A stretch of DNA of 64,000 nucleotides from Halococcus salsus (GCF_009900715.1 NZ_JAAAJC010000001.1:609216-673215); one strand, 5' to 3'. Counted from the first letter of the stretch, positions 8,879 through 18,191 are shown. Translations and numbers: made by a program. The notes: generated by a model from the sequence alone, not told the origin.

Positions 8879-8947
8879 GTGACTCCCGAACTCATGAAAC
8901 CGTTCCTTGAGACCGACCGGCCGCCCGAACGTGGGGTGGTCGGATGA
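8879..8947 (+). CDS. Possible 22-codon leader ORF overlapping the MFS gene
   Basis: GTG at 8879 opens a 22-codon frame (MTPELMKPFLETD...) that ends in a TGA sharing the ATGA of the next gene, a classic coupling overlap. The start lies at the expected transcription start, so a leaderless mRNA would read it first. It may be a translational-coupling leader or the remains of a longer gene. No homology is recognised, so confidence is low. Confidence 0.3.
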   Translation: MTPELMKPFLETDRPPERGVVG

Positions 8948-10224
8948 GATTGTTCGATACCGACCGACGAGTGCTCACCCTCGCGTTCGCGCGGATGGCG
9001 GACTCGATCGGGAACTCGTTTCTGATCATCGTTCTGCCGCTCTACATCGGGAGCGGCGTCGTCACCGGTCAGACGTTCGGCCTGGGCGTCGCGCTGGTCA
9101 CGGGGATCATCCTCTCGGCGTTCGGCTTCTTCAGCACCGCCCTCCAGCCGATCGCGGGCTACCTCTCCGACCGCACCGGCAGCCGCCGGATCTTCATCGT
9201 CATCGGGCTGTTGATCCTCACGGTCGCGAACTTCGTCTACTCGCTCGCCGACAGCTACGCGCTGATGCTCGTGATCCGCGGGCTCCAGGGTATCGGTGTC
9301 GCGATCACGATCCCGTCGACGGTCGCGCTGGTCAACGAGGTCACCACGGACGACTCGCGCGGCGGCGACATGGGCATTTTCAACACCTTCCGGTTCGTGG
9401 GCTTCGCCGCCGGACCGATCCTCGCCGGAAGCGTCGTCAACGGCGGCCCCTACCGGGTCGTCGGCCTCGCGATGACGGGCTTCGAGGCCGCCTTCTACAT
9501 CGCGGCCCTCGGCTCGCTGATCGGCGCGGTGCTCATCATGCTGTTCGTCGAGGACCCACATCCCGACGAACAGGACGCGGAGGCGGGCAGTGACCTCGGA
9601 TTCGCGGTCTTCGACCACGACCACGACACCCTGATCGACCCCGTCTTCGCGCTCGGGCTCGCGCTCCTCACCGTGGCGATCGGCATCGCGCTGATCGAAC
9701 CGCTCCAGACGGACATCAACAACCACCTCGACCAGGGCGCACAGCTGTTCAGCATCGAGTTCTCCGCGTTCATCGTAGCGCAGGTGTTCCTCCAGACGCC
9801 GATCGGCACCGCGAGCGACCGCTACGGCCGCCGACCGTTCATCCTCGGCGGACTGATCGTGCTCGTGCCGGCGATGCTCGCCCAGGGCCTCGTGACGACC
9901 CCGATCGGGATGATCGCCACGCGACTCGTCCAGGGCGCGGCGGCCGCGACCGCCTTCGCGCCCGGCTTCGCGCTCGCCGGTGACATCGCCCAGGGCGGGA
10001 ACTCCGGGACGACCTTCTCGGTGCTGACGATGGCCTTCACGCTCGGGACCGCCATCGGCCCGCTGCTCGCGGGCTACCTCATCAGCTTCGGCTACGTCGT
10101 CCCGTTCGCCTTCGGAGCCGTCCTCTCGGCGCTCGGCGCGCTCCTCGTCTACTCACAGGTCGAGGAGACCCACGCGACCACCGCCGGAACCCCGGGCGGC
10201 GGGCAACCGACGAGCCAGGACTGA
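8944..10224 (+). CDS. Major facilitator superfamily efflux-type transporter
   Basis: 426 residues with twelve likely membrane helices. Motif A is present in both halves: GYLSDRTGSRRIF near residue 80 and TASDRYGRRPFILGG near residue 290. The helix-5 motif C region GFAAGPILAGSVV supports drug/H+ antiport-like behaviour. A long charged loop (FVEDPHPDEQDAEAGSDLG) separates the two halves. It is preceded by a TATA box and inverted repeat that suggest ligand-responsive control. Confidence 0.9.
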   Translation: MRLFDTDRRVLTLAFARMADSIGNSFLIIVLPLYIGSGVVTGQTFGLGVALVTGIILSAFGFFSTALQPIAGYLSDRTGSRRIFIVIGLLILTVANFVYSLADSYALMLVIRGLQGIGVAITIPSTVALVNEVTTDDSRGGDMGIFNTFRFVGFAAGPILAGSVVNGGPYRVVGLAMTGFEAAFYIAALGSLIGAVLIMLFVEDPHPDEQDAEAGSDLGFAVFDHDHDTLIDPVFALGLALLTVAIGIALIEPLQTDINNHLDQGAQLFSIEFSAFIVAQVFLQTPIGTASDRYGRRPFILGGLIVLVPAMLAQGLVTTPIGMIATRLVQGAAAATAFAPGFALAGDIAQGGNSGTTFSVLTMAFTLGTAIGPLLAGYLISFGYVVPFAFGAVLSALGALLVYSQVEETHATTAGTPGGGQPTSQD

Positions 10225-10230
10225 GCCCGG

Positions 10231-11379
10231 TCAGAACAGGTCTTCTGCGACGAGCCGGTCGACCGCTTCCCGAAGCCGTTCCTCGCTGTTCGCGTACGAG
10301 AACCGCGCGTAGCCCGGCGTCCCGAACGCGCTGCCGGGCACCGTGGCGACGTGGGCGTCGTCGATCGCGGCCTCGCACCACGCGGAGTCGTCTTCGTCTA
10401 CTGGCACCATCATGTAGAACGCCCCTTCGGGGGCCGACACCTCGACCCCGTGGTCGGCGAGCAGATCCACGAGGAGGTCGCGGCGCTCCTCGAAGGCCTC
10501 GGCCATCTCCACAACTGCATCGTCGGTGTTCGTGATGGCCTCGACCCCGGCGCGCTGGGTGAAGTTCGCGGCCGAGGAGACCGAGTGCGACTGGACCTTG
10601 CTCGCCTGGGAGATCAGGTTCTCGGGCGCGGCGAGGTAGCCGAGCCGCCAGCCGGTCATCGAGTAGGCCTTCGAGAAACCGTTGATCGTCACTGTACGGC
10701 TCGCCATCCCATCGAGGCTTCCGAGGCTCACCGGGTCGACACCGTAGGTGATCTCCTTGTAGATCTCGTCGGAGATCACGGTGATGTCGTGTTCGACCGC
10801 GAGGTCGCGGACGCCGCGGAGCGCCTCGTCCGAGAACACTGCGCCCGAGGGGTTCGACGGCGAGTTCACGACGAGCAGCTCCGTTTCGTCCGAGACCGTC
10901 TCGGCGAGTTCGGGGAGCGCGGGTTCGAGCTGGAAGTCGTGGGCCGCGAGGTCGACCCGCGAGAGCGACCCGCCGGCGAGCTTCACCATCGCCTCGTAGG
11001 AGACCCACGCGGGGTCGAGCAGGCAGACCTCGTCCTCGTCGTCGATGAGGCTCTGGAAGGTCTCGAAGAGCGCCTGCTTGCCACCCGGCGTGACGATGAC
11101 GTCGTCGGCCGTGTAGTCGAGCCCATCACCCTGGAGCTTCTCGGCGATCGCCTCGCGGAGTTCGGGCACGCCGTTCGTGGGTGCGTAGCCCGTGTAGCCC
11201 GCGTCCATCGCGTCCTTTCCGGCCTCGACGACGTTTTCGGGGGTGGGGAAGTCGGGCTCGCCGACGCTGAGGTCGACCACGTCGACCCCGTCGGCTTCGA
11301 GTTCGCTCGCGGCGTCGCTGATCGCGAGGGTGGCGCTCGGCTCGACGCGCTCGACCCGGTCGGCGAAGTTCATGCTCAT
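10231..11379 (-). CDS. Class I/II PLP-dependent aminotransferase (aspartate aminotransferase type)
   Basis: 382 residues. The motifs are in order: DLSVGEPDF near 36-44, YAPTNGVPELREA, the cofactor Asn in NSPSNPSG (about 172), SDEIY (Asp204, Tyr207) and the Schiff-base lysine Lys237 in NGFSKAYSMTGWR. This is the AspC/ArAT fold type I family, which moves amino groups between aspartate or aromatic amino acids and 2-oxoglutarate. Its start overlaps the ribH stop by 4 bases, so it is co-translated with ribH. Substrate range cannot be fixed from sequence. Confidence 0.9.
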   Translation of the reverse strand: MSMNFADRVERVEPSATLAISDAASELEADGVDVVDLSVGEPDFPTPENVVEAGKDAMDAGYTGYAPTNGVPELREAIAEKLQGDGLDYTADDVIVTPGGKQALFETFQSLIDDEDEVCLLDPAWVSYEAMVKLAGGSLSRVDLAAHDFQLEPALPELAETVSDETELLVVNSPSNPSGAVFSDEALRGVRDLAVEHDITVISDEIYKEITYGVDPVSLGSLDGMASRTVTINGFSKAYSMTGWRLGYLAAPENLISQASKVQSHSVSSAANFTQRAGVEAITNTDDAVVEMAEAFEERRDLLVDLLADHGVEVSAPEGAFYMMVPVDEDDSAWCEAAIDDAHVATVPGSAFGTPGYARFSYANSEERLREAVDRLVAEDLF

Positions 11380-11780
11380 GCCAGGGCCTCCAGTTGGTCG
11401 AGCGCGCTGTCGACGGCTTCGGCACCCTTGCCGGTCCGCTCGCGCGCCTCCGCCATGCTCATGTCGGGCCCCAGGATCCCGAGCGAGACGGGGGTGTCGC
11501 GGTCGAGACTCACGTCCATCAGTGCTTGCGCGGCCGTTCGGACGATCACGTCGTCGTGGTCGGTGTCGCCCGAGACCACCGGTCCGAGCACACAGACGGC
11601 CTCGATGGCGTCCTTCCGGGCGAGGCGGTCGGCGGCGAGCGGGGTATCGTACGCACCCGGTACCGGTATCGTCTCTTCGATCTCGGCCCCGCGGTCGTCG
11701 GCGGCCCCGCGTGCGCTCCGTTCCATCTCCGCGGCGAGTTCGTCGTAGAACTGCGCGATAACCAATCCCAAACTGGGCAT
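11376..11780 (-). CDS. ribH: 6,7-dimethyl-8-ribityllumazine synthase
   Basis: 134 residues. It condenses 5-amino-6-ribitylaminouracil with dihydroxybutanone phosphate in riboflavin synthesis. It shows the aromatic pair FY at 11-12 that stacks on the pyrimidine, the substrate loop VPGAYDTP, and LGPVVSGDTDHDDVI with the catalytic His75. The start at MPSLGLVIAQFYDE was chosen because it places the first beta strand at the usual distance; a longer in-frame start at 11858 adds unrelated residues. It forms a two-gene operon with the aminotransferase. Confidence 0.93.
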   Translation of the reverse strand: MPSLGLVIAQFYDELAAEMERSARGAADDRGAEIEETIPVPGAYDTPLAADRLARKDAIEAVCVLGPVVSGDTDHDDVIVRTAAQALMDVSLDRDTPVSLGILGPDMSMAEARERTGKGAEAVDSALDQLEALA

Positions 11781-11864
11781 ACTCGCCGGGTCGCGAGCGC
11801 CCCTCAAAGACCTACCGCTCCAGTCCCACGCGGCGTGAAGTTGCTGAGACCGGGACACGAGATC

Positions 11865-11879
11865 GTTTCAAACCGAAAC
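11865..11879 (+). promoter_or_regulatory. Inverted repeat upstream of the alpha/beta hydrolase gene
   Basis: GTTTC-AAACC-GAAAC is a perfect 5-bp inverted repeat 31 bases before the ATG at 11910, with AT-rich TGTTATTTACTTG directly before the start. It could be an operator or part of the core promoter. No experimental precedent is claimed. Confidence 0.3.
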
Positions 11880-11909
11880 AAGCAGAACGATTGCCTGTTA
11901 TTTACTTGT

Positions 11910-12743
11910 ATGCCAACCGTTCGGACGAACGGGATTCGGACGTACTACGAGGACTCTGGTGACGGCCCGCCGGTCGTGTTTCTCCACGGTGCGATGAGCG
12001 ACCATCGAATCTGGGCTGAACGGATGCAACCGCTCGCTACCGACTATCGGATCGTTGTCTACGACCTCAGAGGCCACGGCCGCACCGGCGGCTCCGAACG
12101 TAACTCTTACTCGATCGATCTGTATGCCGAGGACCTTCACGCGCTCGTCGAAGCTCTGAATCTCGATCGACCGGCGGTCTGTGGTCTCTCGCTGGGCGGG
12201 ATGATCGCACAGGCGTATGCGGCCAACTATCCGAACGAGATCAGTGCGTTGTGTACGTTCGGGACACGCACGCCGACCATTCTGTCGCGCGGGGAGTGGG
12301 TCGAGCGCCGAGGGATCCCGAAACTCGCGGATGCGCTCTCCCCTTTCCTCGACCCGGATCGCCTCTGGAACGTACTGGATATGTACTACGAACGGCGATA
12401 CGGAGAGGAGGCGATCGGCGACCTCGAAGCGGCGGAACGACTCCAGCGAAGCCACGCTGCGGAATTCCCCGAAGTACATGAAGAGGAGTTGGCGAAGATC
12501 GACGACGTGCTCGCGTCGTATCCGTCGGTCTCCCTCGACCACTCGTCGATCACCGTTCCGTCGTTGCTCATGTACGGGGAACGAGAGACGGAGAGCGCTA
12601 TCCGTCACGCCGGATACATGGCAACCGAGATTCCCGACGCCGAGACCCGTGGGATACCGAACGCCGGCCACAACTCACACGTCGACAATCCAGAGTTCAT
12701 CATCGAGTCACTTCGTGAGTTCTTCGCGACGGCTGTCGAGTGA
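11910..12743 (+). CDS. Alpha/beta-fold hydrolase
   Basis: 277 residues. The oxyanion-side motif is VVFLHGAMSD. The nucleophile elbow is GLSLGG with Ser94, and the catalytic histidine lies in NAGHNSHVDNP near residue 255. The length and layout match the AB-hydrolase-1 family (esterases, lactonases, haloperoxidase-like). Base composition is somewhat less GC-rich than the neighbours, with more varied third positions, which may indicate a more recent arrival. The substrate is unknown. Confidence 0.88.
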   Translation: MPTVRTNGIRTYYEDSGDGPPVVFLHGAMSDHRIWAERMQPLATDYRIVVYDLRGHGRTGGSERNSYSIDLYAEDLHALVEALNLDRPAVCGLSLGGMIAQAYAANYPNEISALCTFGTRTPTILSRGEWVERRGIPKLADALSPFLDPDRLWNVLDMYYERRYGEEAIGDLEAAERLQRSHAAEFPEVHEEELAKIDDVLASYPSVSLDHSSITVPSLLMYGERETESAIRHAGYMATEIPDAETRGIPNAGHNSHVDNPEFIIESLREFFATAVE

Positions 12744-12797
12744 CGGCCGGCGACCCCAAACGAAACACTCCTATTCCATCCCCGAGGTCCAACGGGC

Positions 12798-14516
12798 ATG
12801 GCATCGACCGACGGCACCGCCTCCCGTCAGCGTGCCGGCCGCGGCCGTCGGGTCGTCTTCGCCGTCGTCGCCATCGCCCTCCTCGGGCTCCTCGCCCGAC
12901 TCGCCTTCCTCGGCGACCGCACCGCCCACTGGGACGAGGCTCGCGTCGCCTACTGGACGCTCCACTACCTCGATACTGGGTTGTTCGAGTACCAGCCTAT
13001 CATCCACGGGCCGTTCCTCCAGCAGGTCAATCGAGCCGTGTTCGCGGTGCTCGGCCCGAACGACTTCACGATGCGGCTGGTCGTCGCGCTCCTCGGCGCT
13101 GGCCTCCCGCTCGTCGCGCTCTGCTTTCGCGAGCGCCTCTCGGGTGTCGAAACCGTCGCGCTCGCCGGCTTCCTCGCGTTCGACCCGCTCGTGCTCTACT
13201 ACTCGCGGTTCATGCGGAGCGACCTCCCGCTCGCGGCCTTCGCGCTCCTCGCGCTCGGCTGCTTCGTCCGCGCGCTCGACACCCGAAAACCGCGCTCCCT
13301 CCACGCCGGCGTGCTCGCGTTCGCGCTCGCAGTCACCACGAAGGAATACGTCCTCGTCTACGTCGTGACGTGGCTCGGCGCGCTCGTACTCCTCGCCGAC
13401 CATCGACTGTTCGGTTGCGGTCTCCCGACCGACTGGCGGGGGCGGCTCCGCGTGCGCATCCGATCGGCCCGACCGGCGCTCCGACGCTGGCTCCCCCACC
13501 TCCTCGCGAGCTTCGTGGCGTTCCTCGTCGTCGTGGTCTACTTCTACGCCCCGCGGACCGGCCCGAACGGCGGTCCGGGGTTCGACGACCTCTTCGCCGA
13601 TCCGACGGTGCTGCCGGCGGTGGTCGGCGAGGCGACCATCGGGTCGTGGCAGGCCTTCGTCTCGCTCTGGGTCGGCGGCGGCCACCAAGACCACGCCTAC
13701 CTCCCGTTCCTCGGGAGCGCCGCCGAGACCCTCTTCGTCGGTTCGGGCGCGCTGGCGGTGCTCTCGGTGGTCGGCTTCCTCGTCGACCGCTACGCGGACG
13801 ACGGCCCGCGCGACCTCGTCGCCTTCTGTTTCTACTGGGGGTTTGTCAGCGTGCTCGGCTATCCCATCATCGCCGACATCGCCGCGCCCTGGACGGTCCT
13901 CCACGCCGTGGTCCCGCTCGCGGTGCCGGCGGCGGTCGGGGTGGGCGCGCTCTACCGCCGGGGTTACACGGCGCTCGCCAGCGAGAACCGCCCCGCCGTC
14001 GCCGCGGTCGCAGTCATGGGATTGCTCGTCGTGGGTCAGGTCGGGTTCGTCGCCACCACGGACGTCTACCTCGACGACCAGTCCGACGCCAACCCCCTCG
14101 TGCAGTACGCCCAGCCCGCGAGCGACCTCCATCCCGCACTCCACGAGATGGAGTCGGTGAGCGCCGCGAATTCGGGGACCGACCTCCTGCTCTACGGCGA
14201 CTTCCTCGTGGCCAACACCACTGGCACCCGCGAGCCCGGCTGTTCGGAGTGGTTCGACGTCCTCCCGCTGCCGTGGTACTTCGAGGCCGAGGACGTACGC
14301 GTCGCGTGCGCCCGGAACGACTCGGCGTTCGAGTCGGCGATGAACCGGAGCCATCCGCCGGTCGTGGTGAGCCTCAGTTCGGATGCCGACTCGCTCGAAC
14401 CCCGGCTCGCCGGCTACGAGGCCTATCCCGAGGTCATCCGGACGCAGGACACCAGCCGGACCAACATCACGGTCTTCGTCGAGGGGGCCGCAGCGAACGC
14501 GAGCGATACGCCTTAA
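12798..14516 (+). CDS. Agl23-like (TIGR03663) multi-pass membrane protein
   Basis: 572 residues with around ten hydrophobic helices. It has the GT39/PMT-like start LARLAFLGDRTAHWDEARVAYWTL, which carries an acidic motif on the first outer loop, then YSRFMRSDLPL. It matches the family named flippase-activity-associated Agl23, linked in haloarchaea to dolichol-phosphate sugar flipping for protein glycosylation. The C-terminal 160 residues form an outer domain. No other glycosylation genes lie nearby, so the role rests on family knowledge alone. Confidence 0.8.
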   Translation: MASTDGTASRQRAGRGRRVVFAVVAIALLGLLARLAFLGDRTAHWDEARVAYWTLHYLDTGLFEYQPIIHGPFLQQVNRAVFAVLGPNDFTMRLVVALLGAGLPLVALCFRERLSGVETVALAGFLAFDPLVLYYSRFMRSDLPLAAFALLALGCFVRALDTRKPRSLHAGVLAFALAVTTKEYVLVYVVTWLGALVLLADHRLFGCGLPTDWRGRLRVRIRSARPALRRWLPHLLASFVAFLVVVVYFYAPRTGPNGGPGFDDLFADPTVLPAVVGEATIGSWQAFVSLWVGGGHQDHAYLPFLGSAAETLFVGSGALAVLSVVGFLVDRYADDGPRDLVAFCFYWGFVSVLGYPIIADIAAPWTVLHAVVPLAVPAAVGVGALYRRGYTALASENRPAVAAVAVMGLLVVGQVGFVATTDVYLDDQSDANPLVQYAQPASDLHPALHEMESVSAANSGTDLLLYGDFLVANTTGTREPGCSEWFDVLPLPWYFEAEDVRVACARNDSAFESAMNRSHPPVVVSLSSDADSLEPRLAGYEAYPEVIRTQDTSRTNITVFVEGAAANASDTP

Positions 14517-14540
14517 TCCCGTGCGTCGAAACCCGGAGCC

Positions 14541-15689
14541 ATGAAACTCAGCACCCCCGGTCCGGTGGTCGGCGTCGTCGGCGGCGGGCAGCTCGGTCGG
14601 ATGCTCGGCGAGGCCGCCGGCCCGCTCGGCGTCGAACTGGTCGCGAGCGACCCGACGCCCGACCCGCCCGCGAGCCCCGTGGTGAGCGAGACCGTCGAGG
14701 GGGACTTCGACGACGCCGAGACCATCGACGAACTCGCCGAACGCGCCGACGTCCTGACCTACGAGATCGAACTCGCCGACCCCGACAAACTCGAACGTGC
14801 GAGCGAGAAACACGGCGTTCCCGTCCATCCCGCCCCCGAAACCCTCCGGACGATCCAGGACAAACTCGTCCAGAAGCGTCGCCTCGGTGAGGCTGGGATC
14901 CCGGTCCCCGAGTTCCGCGCGGTCGAGAGCGCCGACGACCTCCGCGAGGCCCTCGACGACCTCGGCTACCCGGGGATGCTCAAGGCCCGCGAGGGAGGCT
15001 ACGACGGCCGTGGGAACGTCCCCGTCGACTCGCCCGACGACGTCGACGAGGCGTTCGAAGCGATCGACGGCCCGGCGATGATAGAGGAACACGTTCCGTT
15101 CGACCGGGAACTCTCGGTGATCGGGGTTCGGGGTGCCGACGAGCACCGGGTGTTCACCCCGGGTGAGAACGTTCACGAAGAAGAGATCCTGCGTGAGACG
15201 GTGATCCCGGCACGGGTCTCCGACGAGGTTCGTGAACGCGCGAAAGCCGTCGCACGCGACGTCCTCGACTTTTTGGATGGACGTGGCGTGTTCGGCATCG
15301 AACTCTTCGAGACAAACGGGGAGATCTCGGTCAACGAGATCGCGCCCCGGCCCCACAACTCCGGGCACTGGACCATCGAGGGCGCGCGGACCTCCCAGTT
15401 CGAACAGCACATTCGGGCCGTGCTCGGCTGGCCGCTCGGCGCGACCGACACCCGCGAGACGACGGTCATGAAGAACTTCTTGGGGGACGTCGACGAGCCG
15501 AAACCCGCCGAACTCGACGGGATCGAGGCCATCCTCGAAGACGCCGCCGCGAACGTCCACTGGTACGGCAAACGCGAGGCGCGCCCGCTCCGGAAGATGG
15601 GCCACGTCACGCTGACCGACGGCGAGCGCTCGCCCGACGACCTGCTCGCGCACGCTCGCGACCTCGTGGACGCGACGACGTTTCACTGA
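14541..15689 (+). CDS. purK: 5-(carboxyamino)imidazole ribonucleotide synthase
   Basis: 382 residues, ATP-grasp fold: N-terminal GVVGGGQLGRMLGEAA, the central grasp region with MLKAREGGYDGRGN, and FGIELFETNGEISVNEIAPRPHNSGHWTIEG holding the metal-binding acidic residues. PurK makes N5-carboxy-AIR from AIR, ATP and bicarbonate in purine synthesis, and passes it to PurE encoded about 0.7 kb downstream. The intervening Nudix gene shares the direction, so all three may form one transcript. Confidence 0.95.
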   Translation: MKLSTPGPVVGVVGGGQLGRMLGEAAGPLGVELVASDPTPDPPASPVVSETVEGDFDDAETIDELAERADVLTYEIELADPDKLERASEKHGVPVHPAPETLRTIQDKLVQKRRLGEAGIPVPEFRAVESADDLREALDDLGYPGMLKAREGGYDGRGNVPVDSPDDVDEAFEAIDGPAMIEEHVPFDRELSVIGVRGADEHRVFTPGENVHEEEILRETVIPARVSDEVRERAKAVARDVLDFLDGRGVFGIELFETNGEISVNEIAPRPHNSGHWTIEGARTSQFEQHIRAVLGWPLGATDTRETTVMKNFLGDVDEPKPAELDGIEAILEDAAANVHWYGKREARPLRKMGHVTLTDGERSPDDLLAHARDLVDATTFH

Positions 15690-15730
15690 GTCGGGCGAGG
15701 GTTAATCCCGCACCGCGGCGAGTGGGCCGT

Positions 15731-16321
15731 ATGACCTCACGGGACGTGAACCTCGACGAGATCGAACGTCGGCGCGACCGCCTCGTCGAGCGGTTCGGCG
15801 ACGCACCCGTGGTCGAGCGTCACGACACGCCGGCACCCGACGTCTTCGAGGAGTGGATCGAGCTCTCCGAGACCGGGTATCTTGGCAGTGCGTACGCCCT
15901 CGTCAGGCGACCGCCCGAGAAGCTTCCCTCGCTCACGGAGTCGATGGCGGTGGATGGGGAGGAGCGCGAGCGCGTGCTGTTGATACTCGGTCGTGGCGGC
16001 TCGAAATGGGGCGTTCCGGGTGGCGGCCAGGAGGACGAGGAGACGATGGCGGAGACCGTACTGCGGGAAGTCGAAGAAGAGGTCGGTATCGACATCGCCC
16101 TCACCGGGATCGGCCATATGCGTCACGAGATCGCCACCTGTGAGGGCTACGACGAGCGCCTCCACGTCCTCCGGGTGTTCTTTCGGGCCGACTACGTTGA
16201 CGGGTCGATCACGATCCAGCCCGGCGAGCTGAACGGGGCGGTGTGGTTCGCCGACCCGCCGGAACCGGAACGGCTGTCGTCCTCGACGCAACGACTGCTC
16301 GACGGCTGGCGAACGGCGTAG
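15731..16321 (+). CDS. Nudix hydrolase
   Basis: 196 residues from the ATG at 15731; a GTG nine bases upstream is possible. The Nudix box is intact: GGGQEDEETMAETVL followed by REVEEEVGI, around residues 100-123, so it should cleave nucleoside diphosphate-linked compounds with Mg2+. About 80 residues precede the domain. It sits between purK and purE, which hints at a nucleotide-sanitising role, though that is inference. Confidence 0.88.
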   Translation: MTSRDVNLDEIERRRDRLVERFGDAPVVERHDTPAPDVFEEWIELSETGYLGSAYALVRRPPEKLPSLTESMAVDGEERERVLLILGRGGSKWGVPGGGQEDEETMAETVLREVEEEVGIDIALTGIGHMRHEIATCEGYDERLHVLRVFFRADYVDGSITIQPGELNGAVWFADPPEPERLSSSTQRLLDGWRTA

Positions 16322-16380
16322 CGCACCGCCGACCGTCGCGCGACCGCAACGGCGAAGACCCGCCGACCGCATCCCCTCGC

Positions 16381-16995
16381 ATGGCCGACGACATCGACGC
16401 GCTGATCGAGGAGCTGTACGAGGAAGCCGACGAGAACCGACCCGAGGCAGAGACGCCCGACGTGGGGATAATCATGGGCTCCGATTCCGACCTCGACACG
16501 ATGGCCGGGGCGTACGAAGCGCTCTTCGACCTCGGATTCTCCGAGGTGACTGTGGACGGAACTCCCGAAAACCGATTCACCTTCGAGAGTTACGTCGTCT
16601 CCGCCCATCGAACTCCTGAACTGATGTACGCCTACGCCGAGACCGCCGCCGACCGTGGGCTCTCGGTCATCATCGCGGGCGCGGGCGGGAAGTCCGCCGA
16701 TCTCCCGAACATGACCGCCTCGATCGCGTTCCCGGTGTCCGTGATCGGGGTGCCAGTGCAAGAGAAGTCCGTGGATTCGGTGATCGGGATGCCGACCGGC
16801 GCGCCCATCGTCGCGGTCGACGCCGGAAAGTCCTACAACGCGGGTCTCTCGGCGGTCCAGGTCCTCGCGAGCGAACACGACGAGCTCGCGGAGCGGCTCG
16901 TCGAGTACCACGACGACCTCGTGAGCGGGGTCGCGGACGTCTCGCGGGCGCTCCACGACCGGGGGATCGAGGGCTTCCGCGAGCGCGACGGATAG
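16381..16995 (+). CDS. purE: N5-carboxyaminoimidazole ribonucleotide mutase
   Basis: 204 residues. The start is MADDIDALIEEL; the 25-residue acidic N-terminal extension is followed by the class I PurE core GIIMGSDSDLDTM (residues 29-41) and SAHRTPELM with the key His76, then AGAGGKSADLPNM. The enzyme rearranges the PurK product to 4-carboxy-AIR. The presence of PurK shows the class I (PurK-dependent) route. Confidence 0.95.
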   Translation: MADDIDALIEELYEEADENRPEAETPDVGIIMGSDSDLDTMAGAYEALFDLGFSEVTVDGTPENRFTFESYVVSAHRTPELMYAYAETAADRGLSVIIAGAGGKSADLPNMTASIAFPVSVIGVPVQEKSVDSVIGMPTGAPIVAVDAGKSYNAGLSAVQVLASEHDELAERLVEYHDDLVSGVADVSRALHDRGIEGFRERDG

Positions 16996-17053
16996 CCGGT
17001 CGAACGTGGGATGCGACCGGGTTTCGGGCCGACGTCGGTGGGAAAGAATCAAT

Positions 17054-17063
17054 CCTTATATGA
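17054..17063 (+). promoter_or_regulatory. Probable TATA box of the nuo operon
   Basis: CCTTATATGA lies 35-44 bases before the nuoA ATG, in an AT-rich patch within GC-rich surroundings. It would give a transcription start about 10-15 bases ahead of the start codon. Confidence 0.55.
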
Positions 17064-17097
17064 GTGGGTTCCCAAGCCCGAACACGAGACAGACCAC

Positions 17098-17502
17098 ATG
17101 AATCAATGGATAGCCGTCGGGGCGCTGGCGCTGGTCGCGATCGTCATCCCGCTGTCGTTCATCGTGATATCGAGCCTGTTGCGACCCAGCGTTCCCGAAC
17201 AAGGAAAGACCGCGGTCTACGAGTCGGGCGAGGTCCCGACCGGCGACACCCGGATCCGGTTCAACATCCAGTACTACATGGTCGCGTTGCTGTTCCTCGT
17301 CTTCGACATCGAGACGGTCCTGATCTTCCCCTGGACCGTCATCTACCGCGACGCGGTCGCGGAGTTCGGGCTGGCCTCGACGCTCGGCCCGATGCTGGTG
17401 TTCATCGCGGTGCTCGTGCTCGGGCTCGCGTGGGCGTGGCGCAACGGCGCGGTCGAGTGGGTCCGTAACGAGCAGCCGAACACCCAACGGACACGACAAT
17501 GA
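17098..17502 (+). CDS. nuoA: NADH-quinone oxidoreductase-like complex I subunit A
   Basis: 134 residues with three membrane helices. The loop motif YESGEVPTGDTRIRFNIQYYMVALLFLVFDIETVLIFPW is the diagnostic NuoA signature. NuoA helps form the junction between the peripheral arm and the membrane arm. Its TGA overlaps the nuoB ATG by 4 bases. The more upstream start in this frame is rejected because it lacks a helix-compatible leader. Confidence 0.93.
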   Translation: MNQWIAVGALALVAIVIPLSFIVISSLLRPSVPEQGKTAVYESGEVPTGDTRIRFNIQYYMVALLFLVFDIETVLIFPWTVIYRDAVAEFGLASTLGPMLVFIAVLVLGLAWAWRNGAVEWVRNEQPNTQRTRQ

Positions 17503-18191
17503 GTAGCGACAACCAGACCACGACGCCGGACGTACAGACGACCCAGGAGGCGCGGATGGGTGGCGGCACCGACAACCGATTCAACTCCAAACTCCGCGAG
17601 ACGTTCGGTGCCTCGCCGTTCATCCTCACGAAGTTCGACTCGTTCATGAACTGGGTGCGTGGCTCCTCGATGTTCATGCTCCAGTTCGGTATCGCCTGCT
17701 GTTCGATCGAGATGATGCACACCTACGCGGTGAAACACGACCTCGACCGGTTCGGCTCGGGGGTCCCGCGGGCCTCGCCGCGCCAGGCCGACGTCATCAT
17801 CGTTCCGGGGACCATCGTCTCGAAGTTCGCCCCGCGGATGAAGCGGGTCTACGACCAGATGCCCGAACCCAAGTTCGTGGTTTCGATGGGCTCGTGTACG
17901 ATCTCGGGTGGCCCGTTCCAGCAGGGCTACAACGTCGTCAAGGGCGCAGAACAGGTCGTTCCCGTCGACATCCACGTCCCCGGCTGCCCGCCGCGCCCGG
18001 AGGCGCTGGTCTACGGTGTCGCCAAGCTCCAGGAACGCATCACGAACGGCGAGTCCGCGCCGGTGACGGTGAAGCCCTACGAGCTCGAACGGTTCGGCGA
18101 CCTCGAACGCGACGAGCTCATCCAGAAGCTCGCCGACGACATCGACGAGGACACCCTCGTCATGCGGTACAACTGGACTGATTCGCCATGA
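17499..18191 (+). CDS. nuoB: Complex I subunit B
   Basis: 230 residues. The N2 iron-sulfur cluster ligands are present: tandem Cys67-Cys68 in FGIACCSIEMM, Cys133 in GSCTISGGPF and Cys163 in PGCPPRPEAL. A 40-residue acidic and polar N-terminal extension is typical of halophiles. The protein carries electrons to quinone. It is coupled by ATGA overlaps to nuoA and nuoCD. Confidence 0.95.
   Translation: MSSDNQTTTPDVQTTQEARMGGGTDNRFNSKLRETFGASPFILTKFDSFMNWVRGSSMFMLQFGIACCSIEMMHTYAVKHDLDRFGSGVPRASPRQADVIIVPGTIVSKFAPRMKRVYDQMPEPKFVVSMGSCTISGGPFQQGYNVVKGAEQVVPVDIHVPGCPPRPEALVYGVAKLQERITNGESAPVTVKPYELERFGDLERDELIQKLADDIDEDTLVMRYNWTDSP

Noticed and set aside
12771-15686. 971-codon minus-strand open frame opposite the Agl23-like and purK genes
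   Set aside because: Antisense shadow of two clear genes; its translation is charged low-complexity with no motif.
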